From NCBI GenBank assembly GCA_020852755.1, contig JADZAF010000302.1, positions 1 through 64,000 of the forward strand: DNA of 64,000 bases. The letters are read 5' to 3'. Shown one piece after another: positions 17,279-24,768 of this stretch (the first letter of the stretch is position 1; every line of letters starts with the position of its first letter). Made by a program: the position numbers and the translations under genes. This DNA comes from Bryobacterales bacterium. Lineage in GTDB: Bacteria > Acidobacteriota > Terriglobia > Bryobacterales > Bryobacteraceae. The notes under the pieces are model-generated. The model was not told the DNA's origin. It did not search any database and saw only the letters and a list, made by a program, of their open reading frames with translations.

Positions 17279-17314
17279 TGAACCCGGATGTGCAGGACCG
17301 GAAAGGAGCCTGCC

Positions 17315-19612
17315 ATGAAGATACGCCCTGAAGACGCTCTCGATTACCATGCTGCGGCGCCTGCCGGAAAGATCTCGGTGGTGCCGACCAAAGCCTGCCG
17401 CACGCAGCGCGATCTGAGCCTTGCCTATACGCCCGGCGTGGCGGTGCCGTGTAAGGAGATCCAGCGGGATCCCAGCCTGATTTACAAGTACACGGGAAAA
17501 GGCAATCTGGTGGCGGTAGTCTCCAACGGAACCGCGGTCCTGGGTCTCGGCAACATCGGGGCCGCGGCTGGCAAGCCGGTGATGGAAGGCAAAGGGGTGC
17601 TGTTCAAGCGCTTCGCGGACATCGACGTGTTCGACATCGAAGTCGGCAGCGAAAACCCCGACGATGTCATCAAGGTCTGCCAGCTCATCGAACCCACCTT
17701 CGGCGGCATCAACCTGGAAGACATCAAGGCTCCGGAGTGCTTCTACATTGAAGAGGAACTGCGGAGGACGATGAAGATCCCTGTGCTGCACGACGATCAG
17801 CACGGGACGGCCATCATCTCGGGCGCGGCACTGCTGAATGCCCTCGAGGTGGTCGGCAAACGCATCGACCAGGCGAGGATCGTTTTCTCCGGCGCGGGCG
17901 CGGCGGCCCTGGCCACCGCCCGGCACTATGTCCGGCTGGGAGCCCGGCGGGAGAACATCACCATGTGCGACATCTGCGGCGTGGTCTACAAGGGCCGCAC
18001 CCAGGGCATGAACCCGTACATGGAGCGCTTCGCGGTGGAGACCGAGGCGCGCACCCTGGCCCAGGCCTTGCGCGGCGCCGACGTTTTCGTCGGCCTCTCG
18101 GCCGGCAACATCGTCAGCCCGGAGATGCTGCGCGGCATGGCGCCGGACCCGGTGATCTTCGCCATGGCGAACCCCGACCCGGAAATCCCTTACGAAGCCG
18201 CGGTGGCGGCGCGGCCGGACGCCATCATTGCCACCGGTCGCTCGGATTTCCCCAACCAGGTCAACAATGTGCTCGGCTTCCCCTTCATCTTCCGGGGCGC
18301 CCTGGACGTGCGTGCCACGGCCATCAACGATGAGATGAAGATGGCCGCCACCTACGCCCTGGCCGCGCTGGCCAAAGAGGACGTGCCCGATGCCGTGCGC
18401 CGCGCCTACGGGGTTGAGCGCCTGGAGTTCGGACGGCAGTACGTGCTCCCCAAGCCTTTCGACCACCGGGTTCTCATCTGGGAGGCCACGGCGGTGGCGC
18501 GGGCGGCCATGGAAACCGGCGTGGCCCAGCGGCCGGTGGACCTGGAAGAGTACCGTGAACAGCTCGAGCGCCGTCTCGGAAAAGCGCACGAGGTAGTGCG
18601 CATCATGATCCACAAGGCCCAGCGCAAGCCCTGCCGGGTGGTCTTCCCCGAGGGTGAGGAAACCAAGATCCTGCGGGCCTGCCAGATCCTGCTGGACGAG
18701 AGGATCGCCGACCCGATCCTGCTCGGAGACGAGGAAGTCATCGCCCGGCGCATCGCCGATTGCCACTTGCATCTGAACGGCATCCGCATCGTGGACCCGC
18801 CCAAATCGCCGCGCCTGCAAGCTTACACCGACGAGTTCTACCGGCTGCGGCAGCGCAAGGGAGTGACGGTCAAGGAAGCGGCCGAACTGGTGCTCAACCG
18901 CAACACCTTCGGTTCCCTGATGGTGCACGTGGGCGATGCCGACGCACTCATCAGCGGCCTGACCCAGCACTATCCGGACACCATCCGCCCGGCCCTCCAG
19001 GTAATTGCCGTGCGGGAAGGGCTGCGCAAGGTTTCGGGTGTGTACGCCATGATCACCCAGCGCGGCGACATCTACTTTTTCGCCGACGCCACGGTGAACA
19101 TCGAACCCACATCGGAAGACCTGGTGGAGATTGCGCTGTGCGCCGCCGAAATGGCGCGGCGCTTCGACCAGGAGCCGCGCGTGGCCATGCTCTCGTTCTC
19201 CAACTTCGGCAGCACCCGGCATCCGCTGGCGGAGAAGGTGGCCCGGGCCGTAGCCCTCATCAAGCGCCGGGCGCCCAACCTGATGGTGGACGGCGAAATG
19301 CAGGCCGACACCGCGGTGGTGCCCGAGATCATCGACGAGACCTACCCCTTCAGCGTCTTGAAGGGCGGGGCTAACGTGCTGGTCTTCCCCGACCTGGAAG
19401 CGGGCAACATCGCCTACAAACTGCTGGCGCGCATCGGAGGCGCCGAGGCCATCGGACCGATCCTGATGGGCCTGTCCAAGCCCGTACACGTGCTGCAGCG
19501 CGGGGCGGAAGTGGACGATATCGTGAAGATGACTGCCATCGCCGTAGTCGACGCCCAGGAGGCGGCGCAGCGGACGCCGGCGCCCCGGCCGAAGGCCCTG
19601 GTCGAGGCGTAG
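17315..19612 (+). CDS. maeB: NADP-dependent malic enzyme fused to phosphotransacetylase-like domain
   Basis: The protein is 765 aa. Residues 1 to about 420 are the malic enzyme: [15 protein letters not shown], the [15 protein letters not shown] strand, HDDQHGTA for metal binding and [10 protein letters not shown] for NADP. Residues about 430-765 are a phosphate acetyl/butyryltransferase-like domain ([14 protein letters not shown]). In the MaeB family this second domain is regulatory (acetyl-CoA sensing) rather than catalytic. The enzyme converts malate to pyruvate with NADPH. AAAGGAG precedes the ATG. It is apparently monocistronic, and the SDR gene converges 6 nt after it. Confidence 0.96.
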   Translation: MKIRPEDALDYHAAAPAGKISVVPTKACRTQRDLSLAYTPGVAVPCKEIQRDPSLIYKYTGKGNLVAVVSNGTAVLGLGNIGAAAGKPVMEGKGVLFKRFADIDVFDIEVGSENPDDVIKVCQLIEPTFGGINLEDIKAPECFYIEEELRRTMKIPVLHDDQHGTAIISGAALLNALEVVGKRIDQARIVFSGAGAAALATARHYVRLGARRENITMCDICGVVYKGRTQGMNPYMERFAVETEARTLAQALRGADVFVGLSAGNIVSPEMLRGMAPDPVIFAMANPDPEIPYEAAVAARPDAIIATGRSDFPNQVNNVLGFPFIFRGALDVRATAINDEMKMAATYALAALAKEDVPDAVRRAYGVERLEFGRQYVLPKPFDHRVLIWEATAVARAAMETGVAQRPVDLEEYREQLERRLGKAHEVVRIMIHKAQRKPCRVVFPEGEETKILRACQILLDERIADPILLGDEEVIARRIADCHLHLNGIRIVDPPKSPRLQAYTDEFYRLRQRKGVTVKEAAELVLNRNTFGSLMVHVGDADALISGLTQHYPDTIRPALQVIAVREGLRKVSGVYAMITQRGDIYFFADATVNIEPTSEDLVEIALCAAEMARRFDQEPRVAMLSFSNFGSTRHPLAEKVARAVALIKRRAPNLMVDGEMQADTAVVPEIIDETYPFSVLKGGANVLVFPDLEAGNIAYKLLARIGGAEAIGPILMGLSKPVHVLQRGAEVDDIVKMTAIAVVDAQEAAQRTPAPRPKALVEA

Positions 19613-19618
19613 AGGCGG

Positions 19619-20392
19619 TCAGCCTGCGGGCGGCAGGCCGGAGCCGAAGCCGCCGTCCACCACCACGACGGCTCCGGTCATGAACGAAGAATCGCCGCCG
19701 GCCAGGAACAAGGCCACCCGGGCGACCTCTTCCGGGCGCCCGATCCGTCCGAGCGCGTGCAGTTTGCCGGCCGCGGCACGGGCCGCCGACGGGTCGGCCT
19801 GGACCTGGAAATAGCTCTCGGCCAGGCCGGCGTCAATGTAGCCGGGGGCGATGGCGTTGACCCGCACGCCCTCCCGGCCGTGATCGATCGCCATGGCTTT
19901 GGTCAGCCCGATGATGGCGGCTTTTGTGGCGCAGTAGCCGGCGCACATGGGCTCGACGAAGAAGCCGTTGACCGAGGAGAGGTTGACGATGGCGCCGCGG
20001 GTCCGGCGCAGGGCCGGCAGGAAGTGCTTGGAACAGAGGAAGACGCCGCCCACGTTGACCGCCATCTGGCGGTTCCATTCCTCGAAGGTGGTGTCGGCGA
20101 CGGTCTTGCTGACCTGGATCGCGGCGTTATTCACGAGCGCGTGGACGGCCCCGAAGTGCTCCAGCGTGACGGCGGCCAGGCGCTCCACCGAGTCCGGCCG
20201 GGCCACGTCGGTTTCGACCGCAAGACCGGCGCCGCCGGCGGCGGTGATCGTGTTCACGGTTTCCCGGGCGGCCTCCCAATTGATATCGGCCGCCACGACC
20301 GCGGAGCCGGCCTTCGCGAATTCCAGGGCGCAGGCCCGCCCGATACCAGCGCCCGCGCCTGTAATCACCACCACGCGGTTGTTCAGATTCAT
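19619..20392 (-). CDS. short-chain dehydrogenase/reductase
   Basis: The protein is 257 aa, classical SDR length. It has ITGAGAGIGRA for the cofactor, VNNAAI, the catalytic Ser in NLSSVNG, the YCATK active-site Tyr/Lys, and the PGYID and C-terminal VDGGFGSG tails. An acidic residue after the second strand (AADINW) suggests NAD rather than NADP. The substrate is unknown; relatives include 3-oxoacyl-ACP reductase-like and sugar dehydrogenases. I chose the ATG directly before NLNNRVVVITG; an upstream in-frame start would add 11 unconserved residues. Confidence 0.9.
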   Translation of the reverse strand: MNLNNRVVVITGAGAGIGRACALEFAKAGSAVVAADINWEAARETVNTITAAGGAGLAVETDVARPDSVERLAAVTLEHFGAVHALVNNAAIQVSKTVADTTFEEWNRQMAVNVGGVFLCSKHFLPALRRTRGAIVNLSSVNGFFVEPMCAGYCATKAAIIGLTKAMAIDHGREGVRVNAIAPGYIDAGLAESYFQVQADPSAARAAAGKLHALGRIGRPEEVARVALFLAGGDSSFMTGAVVVVDGGFGSGLPPAG

Positions 20393-20575
20393 GGGCGTCA
20401 GCCCCTGCGGTGAATCATCAGGCACAGGGGGAATGCTATCACAGGCCGGCTGAGCGGGACCGGTACATGCAACTGGACGGCATTACGGCGCGTTCCGGCC
20501 GGAAGCAGAAAGGCCTTGCATGCCGGAGCGCGACGCGGGCGGCCGGGGAGCCGCAACAGGAGGGCGGAATTTTGT

Positions 20576-20604
20576 TTGACAACGCTTCCGGCCGCCGTTA
20601 GGAT
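20576..20604 (+). promoter_or_regulatory. consensus sigma70 promoter for a small transcript upstream of rpmE
   Basis: Perfect TTGACA (20576-20581), a 17-bp spacer and TAGGAT (20599-20604) make this the best promoter in the window. It fires into 20611 and onward, where no ordinary gene begins for 277 nt. The ~180 nt between the SDR start and this promoter show nothing else. Confidence 0.75.
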
Positions 20605-20640
20605 GGAAGTATCACTGAGGAAGGAGGTGGTCCAGCAGAC

Positions 20641-20679
20641 ATGATACCTAGTAAACCGCGAGAGGTGGCCGACTCTTAA
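20641..20679 (+). CDS. possible 12-codon leader peptide MIPSKPREVADS
   Basis: An ATG follows the extended ribosome-complementary stretch and reads 12 codons to TAA. The spacing from the GGAGG core to ATG is 13 nt, longer than optimal, although the full 16-nt duplex would end 4 nt before the ATG. It may be a translated upstream peptide or a chance frame inside a structured RNA. The peptide is hydrophilic with no recognisable motif or run of identical codons of the kind used in attenuation. Confidence 0.35.
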   Translation: MIPSKPREVADS

Positions 20680-20786
20680 GCCGACCGCTCCTACGTTGAT
20701 AGGCCTTGTTTCAGTGACAGGGCCCCGTTCCTGTGGACCGGCTGCCTCATCGCGCATGCACGAGCCTCAGGTATTCCAGGCTACCG

Positions 20787-20820
20787 AGCCCCCGGGGGAT
20801 TTGAAATCCTCCGGGGGCTT
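20787..20820 (+). terminator. strong hairpin terminator before rpmE
   Basis: AGCCCCCGGGGGATTT (20787-20802) pairs with AAATCCTCCGGGGGCT (20804-20819) over 16 positions with one G-U. TTGTGGTTT follows, a weak T-rich tail. It would end transcripts from the promoter at 20576, or act as an attenuator controlling read-through into rpmE. Confidence 0.7.
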
Positions 20821-20850
20821 GTGGTTTCCGGGGCCAAAAGCGTTTTGCGA

Positions 20851-20856
20851 TATACT
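20851..20856 (+). promoter_or_regulatory. possible -10 element for rpmE
   Basis: TATACT lies 31 nt before the rpmE ATG and after the terminator hairpin, so rpmE could have its own promoter. No clear -35 sequence is visible. Confidence 0.4.
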
Positions 20857-20887
20857 GGAGTTCTGAAAGGATTCTCCCCGTTAAGCG

Positions 20888-21118
20888 ATGAAAGCCGGAA
20901 TTCACCCCGCCTATAACGAAGTGAACGTTACCTGCGCCTGCGGCAGCACCTTCAAGACCCGCTCGACGCACAAGGGCGATATCCGCGTGGAAATCTGCTC
21001 CAGCTGCCACCCCTTCTTCACCGGGAAGCAGAAACTGGTGGACACGGCCGGACGCATCGACCGGTTCGAGCGCAAGTACCAGCAGACTCGCGGCAAGCAC
21101 AAGCCCAAGGTGCAGTAG
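20888..21118 (+). CDS. rpmE: 50S ribosomal protein L31, zinc-binding type
   Basis: The protein is 76 aa and starts [20 protein letters not shown]. The four-cysteine arrangement (CAC near residues 16-18 and CSSC near 37-40) marks the zinc-containing C+ form. The segment [29 protein letters not shown] is the family signature. L31 bridges the ribosomal subunits. No strong Shine-Dalgarno lies directly before the ATG; AAAGGA is about 15 nt away. It follows the small structured transcript described above, so autoregulation through that leader is worth considering. Confidence 0.97.
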   Translation: MKAGIHPAYNEVNVTCACGSTFKTRSTHKGDIRVEICSSCHPFFTGKQKLVDTAGRIDRFERKYQQTRGKHKPKVQ

Positions 21119-21239
21119 CGGGGGGCCCTGCCCGGTCGGGCGCCACCCAGCCCAAATTGTCCGCCAGTTCCCGCAGTTGCTCCCTTGAACCTGTCCGTGG
21201 TCCCGCGCGCGGTCCAGAGTTAAGGGGCAAGGCAGCCTG

Positions 21240-21584
21240 TCACCGAAACTCCCTGTCAAGTTTGGCTGCCAGGATGAAATCGCTTTCCGTCAGGCCGTTC
21301 ACCGAGTGAGTGTAGATCCTGGCCTCTACCCGCCCCCACGAGAGCAGCAGGTCGGGATGGTGTCCTTCGGCCTCTGCCACCGCGCCCGCCCGGTTGACGA
21401 AAGCGAGCGCCGATTTGAAGTCCGGGAACTGAAAGGTTCGAAGCAGATGATGTTCGTCCACTACGTCCCAATCAGGCACCTGGTCCGCGAAGGCTGCCAG
21501 TTCCTGTCCTTTCAGGGCCGGGACACCGCCGTGGCAGGGAACGCAGTGCCTGCCGGCCAATCCGCTCGTTCCAGTTCCTCCCAT
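21240..21584 (-). CDS. 4a-hydroxytetrahydrobiopterin dehydratase (PCD/DCoH)
   Basis: The protein is 114 aa. The family active-site region EGHHPDLLLSWGRVEARIYTHSVNGLT is split here as EGHHPDLLLSWGRVEAR then IYTHSVNGLTESDF, with the paired histidines and a later His. PCD recycles the pterin cofactor after aromatic amino acid hydroxylation, or can serve molybdopterin-type pterin metabolism. The N-terminal ~20 residues (GLAGRHCVPCHGG) carry two cysteines in the form found in many bacterial members. GGAGGAGGGG precedes the ATG. No hydroxylase gene is adjacent. Confidence 0.92.
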   Translation of the reverse strand: MGGTGTSGLAGRHCVPCHGGVPALKGQELAAFADQVPDWDVVDEHHLLRTFQFPDFKSALAFVNRAGAVAEAEGHHPDLLLSWGRVEARIYTHSVNGLTESDFILAAKLDREFR

Positions 21585-21628
21585 ATGCCGCCCCTCCTCC
21601 GTGATCTCCGGCCGGTGAACCTCTCCAA

Positions 21629-21650
21629 GACTAGATTAATTCTAATGTAG
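21629..21650. promoter_or_regulatory. AT-rich near-palindrome between divergent genes
   Basis: GACTAGATTAATTCTAATGTAG is a marked AT-rich island in a GC-rich window, with TAGA/TCTA half-sites around TTAAT. It sits between the divergent pterin dehydratase and FGGY kinase genes and may be a shared promoter or operator region. Confidence 0.35.
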
Positions 21651-21717
21651 AACCCGGTCAACAACCGGCTTGCAGAGGCCTGGACCGGGAAGTGTGCGAA
21701 ACTGAATCCCGGATCAC

Positions 21718-23061
21718 ATGCCCTGCTTCCTTGGCATCGATGTCGGCACCTCTTTCATCAAGGCGGCCCTGATTGACGCAGGCGCTCTGACCCTCCGCGG
21801 CAGCGTGCGCCAGCCCTTCCCGGAGTTCCTGGCAGGCCTGTCTCTGAAGCACCGGGAGGTCGATCCCCGAGCCGTCATGGCAGCCGTGGAGTCCGCCATC
21901 CAGGGACTGGCGATCGACCCGGCCGCGTGCGACGGGGTGGTCCTGTGCGGCCAGATGCACGGCTTCGTGCTGGTCGACGAACGGGGCGAAGCGGTCTCGA
22001 ACTACATTTCCTGGCTGGATCAGCGGGTTTCACCCGAAGAGTTCGAGGAGATAGCCTCGCGAGTCAGCGAAAACGAGCGGGCCGAACTGGGCAACGAGTT
22101 CCGGTCCAGCATCGCGCTCTCCCTGCTCTACTGGCTGAGACGGCACGGACAACTTCCGGAGGGCGGGGCAACGCCGGTCTCGATCGCCGACTACGTGGCG
22201 GGACGCCTGTGCGGCTCCCCTCCCATCATGGAGCCGACCCAGGCCGCGGCCTTCGGGGCGCTCCGGCTGGGAACTCTGGACTGGCACCGGGAGGTAATCG
22301 GCAAACTGGGGCTTGAAGCGCTGCGCTGGCCGGAGGTGAGGCCCACCGGAGCCGTGGCAGGCTGGTGGAACAACCTGCCCTGCTACGCCGCGGCGGGTGA
22401 CCAGCAATGCGCGCTGGCTGGGGCGCTGCTGGGGGAAGCCGAACTCTCCGTCAATATCGGAACGGGGTCCCAGGCCGCTCTCATCGCGGAGACCCCTCAA
22501 GGGGGACCTCACCAGACCCGTCCCTATTTCGACGGGCGCTTCCTGCGGACCATCACTCACATCCCGGGCGGAAGGGCGCTGCGGGCGCTGGTCGGACTGC
22601 TGACCGAATTAGGCGGCGGGGACGAGGAGGAAGCCTGGCGGAAGATCGAGGAGGCCGCGGCGGCCGCCGGACCCACCGACTTGCGGGCCCACATCGCCTT
22701 CTTCCCGGGCCCCTGCGGGGAGCGCGGCTACCTCGAAAACCTGCATGAGGGCAACCTGAGCGTCGCCGGCGTCTTCCGGGCGGTATTCGAATCGATGGCC
22801 CGCAATTATGAAACCTGCGCCCGGCGGCTGGATCCCGAGCGGCTGGCGAAGCGGGTTGTTTTCTCCGGGGGTGTCGCGCGCCGCTTCGCGCTGTTGCGGG
22901 AGCTGACGTCGCAGAGGCTGGCCCTGGCGGACCGCCTTTCCCCGCACCCCGAGGACACCCTCTTCGGCATGCTGGTGCTGGGCTTGGGCTACAGCGGCCG
23001 CCACGGAAGTGTACGAGAGGCTACGGAGAGCATCGCAGCTTCCCTGATGCAAACCCGGTAA
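21718..23061 (+). CDS. FGGY-family carbohydrate kinase, sedoheptulokinase-like
   Basis: The protein is 447 aa. Two actin-like ATPase lobes are visible: FLGIDVGTSFIKAALID (phosphate 1), GQMHG and SWLDQR for sugar binding, GDQQCALAGALL and NIGTGSQ (phosphate 2), and FSGGVARR (adenosine). The GDQQCALAG form, where many FGGY kinases have GxGDN, is typical of sedoheptulokinase (SHPK)-like members, which phosphorylate sedoheptulose, but other ketoses are possible. No Shine-Dalgarno is obvious before the ATG. The next gene starts from its own promoter 17 nt after the stop. Confidence 0.85.
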   Translation: MPCFLGIDVGTSFIKAALIDAGALTLRGSVRQPFPEFLAGLSLKHREVDPRAVMAAVESAIQGLAIDPAACDGVVLCGQMHGFVLVDERGEAVSNYISWLDQRVSPEEFEEIASRVSENERAELGNEFRSSIALSLLYWLRRHGQLPEGGATPVSIADYVAGRLCGSPPIMEPTQAAAFGALRLGTLDWHREVIGKLGLEALRWPEVRPTGAVAGWWNNLPCYAAAGDQQCALAGALLGEAELSVNIGTGSQAALIAETPQGGPHQTRPYFDGRFLRTITHIPGGRALRALVGLLTELGGGDEEEAWRKIEEAAAAAGPTDLRAHIAFFPGPCGERGYLENLHEGNLSVAGVFRAVFESMARNYETCARRLDPERLAKRVVFSGGVARRFALLRELTSQRLALADRLSPHPEDTLFGMLVLGLGYSGRHGSVREATESIAASLMQTR

Positions 23062-23074
23062 GCGGGGGACGGGC

Positions 23075-23083
23075 TGCTATAAT
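23075..23083 (+). promoter_or_regulatory. extended -10 promoter (TGCTATAAT) giving a near-leaderless mRNA
   Basis: TGC-TATAAT (23075-23083) is a perfect extended -10 element 15 nt before the ATG of the CDP-glucose dehydratase gene. The expected leader is only about 8 nt. Confidence 0.6.
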
Positions 23084-23098
23084 GGCGCCGGGCAATTC

Positions 23099-24190
23099 AT
23101 GCTGAACCGCAAGTTCTGGGAGCGAAAGAGCGTCTTCATCACCGGCCACACGGGCTTCAAGGGAGGATGGATGTCGGCCTGGCTGGTTGAACTCGGCGCC
23201 CGAGTGTCGGGCTACAGCCTTCCGCCGGATACCCGGCCGTGCTTTTTCGAGCTTTGCGGCATCGCCGGGCGCGTGGAATCGCGGTTCGGCGACATCCGTG
23301 ACTCGAAGACCCTCGGCCGGGCGGTGCGGGAGGCCGAGCCGGAAATCGTCTTCCACCTGGCCGCGCAGCCGCTGGTGCGCCGTTCCTACCAGGCCCCCCT
23401 CGACACCCTGGCCACCAACGTGATGGGGACGGCCCACGTTCTGGAGGCCGCCCGATGTGCGCCCGCGGTCCGCGCCGTGGTCGTGGTGACCAGCGACAAG
23501 TGCTATCTGAACCGGGGGCTGCCGCGAGGCTACCGCGAGGACGATCCGATGGGAGGACGCGACCCGTATAGCGCGAGCAAGGGCTGCGCCGAACTGGTGA
23601 CCGCAGCCTACCGGCAGTCGTTCTTCCAAACCGGAAAGGCGGCGGTGGCTACCGCGCGGGCGGGCAACGTGATCGGCGGGGGCGACTGGGCGGAGGACCG
23701 TATCCTGCCGGATGCCGTGCGGGCGTTCGGGCAGGGCAAGCCTCTGGGAGTGCGCAATCCGGACGCGGTGCGCCCCTGGCAGCACGTGCTCGAGCCGCTG
23801 GCTGGATACCTGATGCTGGCCGGGAGGCTGTGCGTGGAAGGGGACCGGTGGGCGGGGGGGTGGAACTTCGGCCCGGATGAGAGCGGCGCGGCGCCGGTCT
23901 CGGCCCTGGCGGACCTGATCGTGCGCCACTGGGGCCAAAACGCCGCCTGGCTGGATGCCCGGGAGCCCGGCGCGCGCCATGAGGAGAGCTACCTGATGCT
24001 GGATTCGGGTAAAGCTCGCGAGATGCTGGGCTGGCGCCCCCGGTTGAATCTGAGCGAGGCGGTGGAGTGGACGGCTGCCTGGTACAAGCAGGCCTTGACG
24101 GGCGCCGGCGGGGATTCGATGTACGAGTTCACCCGGCGGCAGATCCGCTGCTATGAGGAGCGAGAATCGCCGGCCGCCAGTCGCGGCTAA
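23099..24190 (+). CDS. rfbG: CDP-glucose 4,6-dehydratase
   Basis: The protein is 363 aa, an extended SDR. The N-terminal GHTGFKGGWMSAWL is diagnostic for CDP-glucose 4,6-dehydratase, followed by HLAAQPLVRRSY, TSDKCYLN and the catalytic YSASK, and GNVIGGGDWAEDRILPD. It forms CDP-4-keto-6-deoxyglucose, the entry to 3,6-dideoxyhexoses and branched sugars. The usual partner RfbF (glucose-1-phosphate cytidylyltransferase) and downstream RfbH are not in the window. It converges on the large polysaccharide locus with a 14-nt gap and probably serves it. Confidence 0.92.
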   Translation: MLNRKFWERKSVFITGHTGFKGGWMSAWLVELGARVSGYSLPPDTRPCFFELCGIAGRVESRFGDIRDSKTLGRAVREAEPEIVFHLAAQPLVRRSYQAPLDTLATNVMGTAHVLEAARCAPAVRAVVVVTSDKCYLNRGLPRGYREDDPMGGRDPYSASKGCAELVTAAYRQSFFQTGKAAVATARAGNVIGGGDWAEDRILPDAVRAFGQGKPLGVRNPDAVRPWQHVLEPLAGYLMLAGRLCVEGDRWAGGWNFGPDESGAAPVSALADLIVRHWGQNAAWLDAREPGARHEESYLMLDSGKAREMLGWRPRLNLSEAVEWTAAWYKQALTGAGGDSMYEFTRRQIRCYEERESPAASRG

Positions 24191-24204
24191 CGGCCCGCCG
24201 CGGA

Positions 24205-24768
24205 CTAAACCACAAACGGAATGAAGCGCTTGGTGCGGCGGCAGTACTGGTCATAGCCGGTGAGGCGGCCGGAGAGCAGGCTTTCCTCGCGCGCGGCCTG
24301 GCGGAACACGATGGGGACCAGCGCCAGGGCAGCGAACACGAGCCACGAATTGAGCGCCAGTTCCAGGCCGATCAGCAGGCCAAGATCGCCCGCGTAGATG
24401 GGGTGCCGGACATAGCGGTACACCCCCCGGCTGACCACCCTTTGCCCGGGCAGCACGCCGGCGTTTTCGATGTCGGACCAGTTGCGTCCCAGCTGCACCC
24501 GCCCCAACACCGCCACGGCGAGGCCGACGGTGTACAGGAATATTCCGGCCGCGCGCAGCATTCCGGGTTCGGGACTGAGGGGCAGCACGTCAGGCGCCAG
24601 GCACTGCGCGAGGATTCCCGCCAGGATAGAGATTTTCACGGCTTTCACTACCCGCCGGGCGAAGGGCTGGGGCTCCCGCTTGCCCGGGCGCTGCTTCATG
24701 AACTCCCAAACGGCTTTGTGAAACAGCAGGCCGGCCAGCAGGTAGATTCGCAGGGGATCGAGCGCCAT
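24205..24768 (-). CDS. isoprenylcysteine carboxyl methyltransferase-like membrane protein
   Basis: The protein is 187 aa with about four to five membrane segments. SRGVYRYVRHPIYAGDL matches the GxYxxxRHPxY signature of ICMT/PEMT-type SAM-dependent membrane methyltransferases, and the C-terminus ends with the typical GYDQYCRRTKRFIPF. The substrate in bacteria is generally unknown and may be a lipid or prenyl compound. The ATG overlaps the stop of the upstream glycosyltransferase as TGATG. It is the last gene of the long minus-strand locus. Confidence 0.85.
   Translation of the reverse strand: MALDPLRIYLLAGLLFHKAVWEFMKQRPGKREPQPFARRVVKAVKISILAGILAQCLAPDVLPLSPEPGMLRAAGIFLYTVGLAVAVLGRVQLGRNWSDIENAGVLPGQRVVSRGVYRYVRHPIYAGDLGLLIGLELALNSWLVFAALALVPIVFRQAAREESLLSGRLTGYDQYCRRTKRFIPFVV

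Larger units (their letters stand above)
20611..20820 (+). ncRNA. candidate small RNA or rpmE leader with extended complementarity to the 16S rRNA 3' end
   Basis: The segment is bounded by a consensus promoter and a strong hairpin terminator, giving about 210 nt. Bases 20621-20636 (AAGGAGGTGGTCCAGC) can pair continuously with the conserved 3' end of bacterial 16S rRNA (GCTGGATCACCTCCTT), with a single G-U at 20630. That is far more than a normal Shine-Dalgarno site. Internal partners exist for the same bases: CTCCT at 20688-20692 against AGGAG, and TGGACC at 20734-20739 against GGTCCA. TCACTGA (20612-20618) can pair with TCAGTGA (20711-20717). So alternative folds that hide or expose the element are possible. 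A 12-codon ORF lies inside. I cannot place it in a known RNA family. Confidence 0.55.

Noticed and set aside
17156..19489. 777-codon minus-strand frame opposite maeB
   Set aside because: Exactly mirrors the malic enzyme gene; composition is that of a GC-skewed shadow frame.
24174..24187. CAGTCGCGGCT match to the palindromic element at 14.4 kb
   Set aside because: Only about a dozen bases, without the partner arm; probably chance in GC-rich DNA at the end of a coding region.
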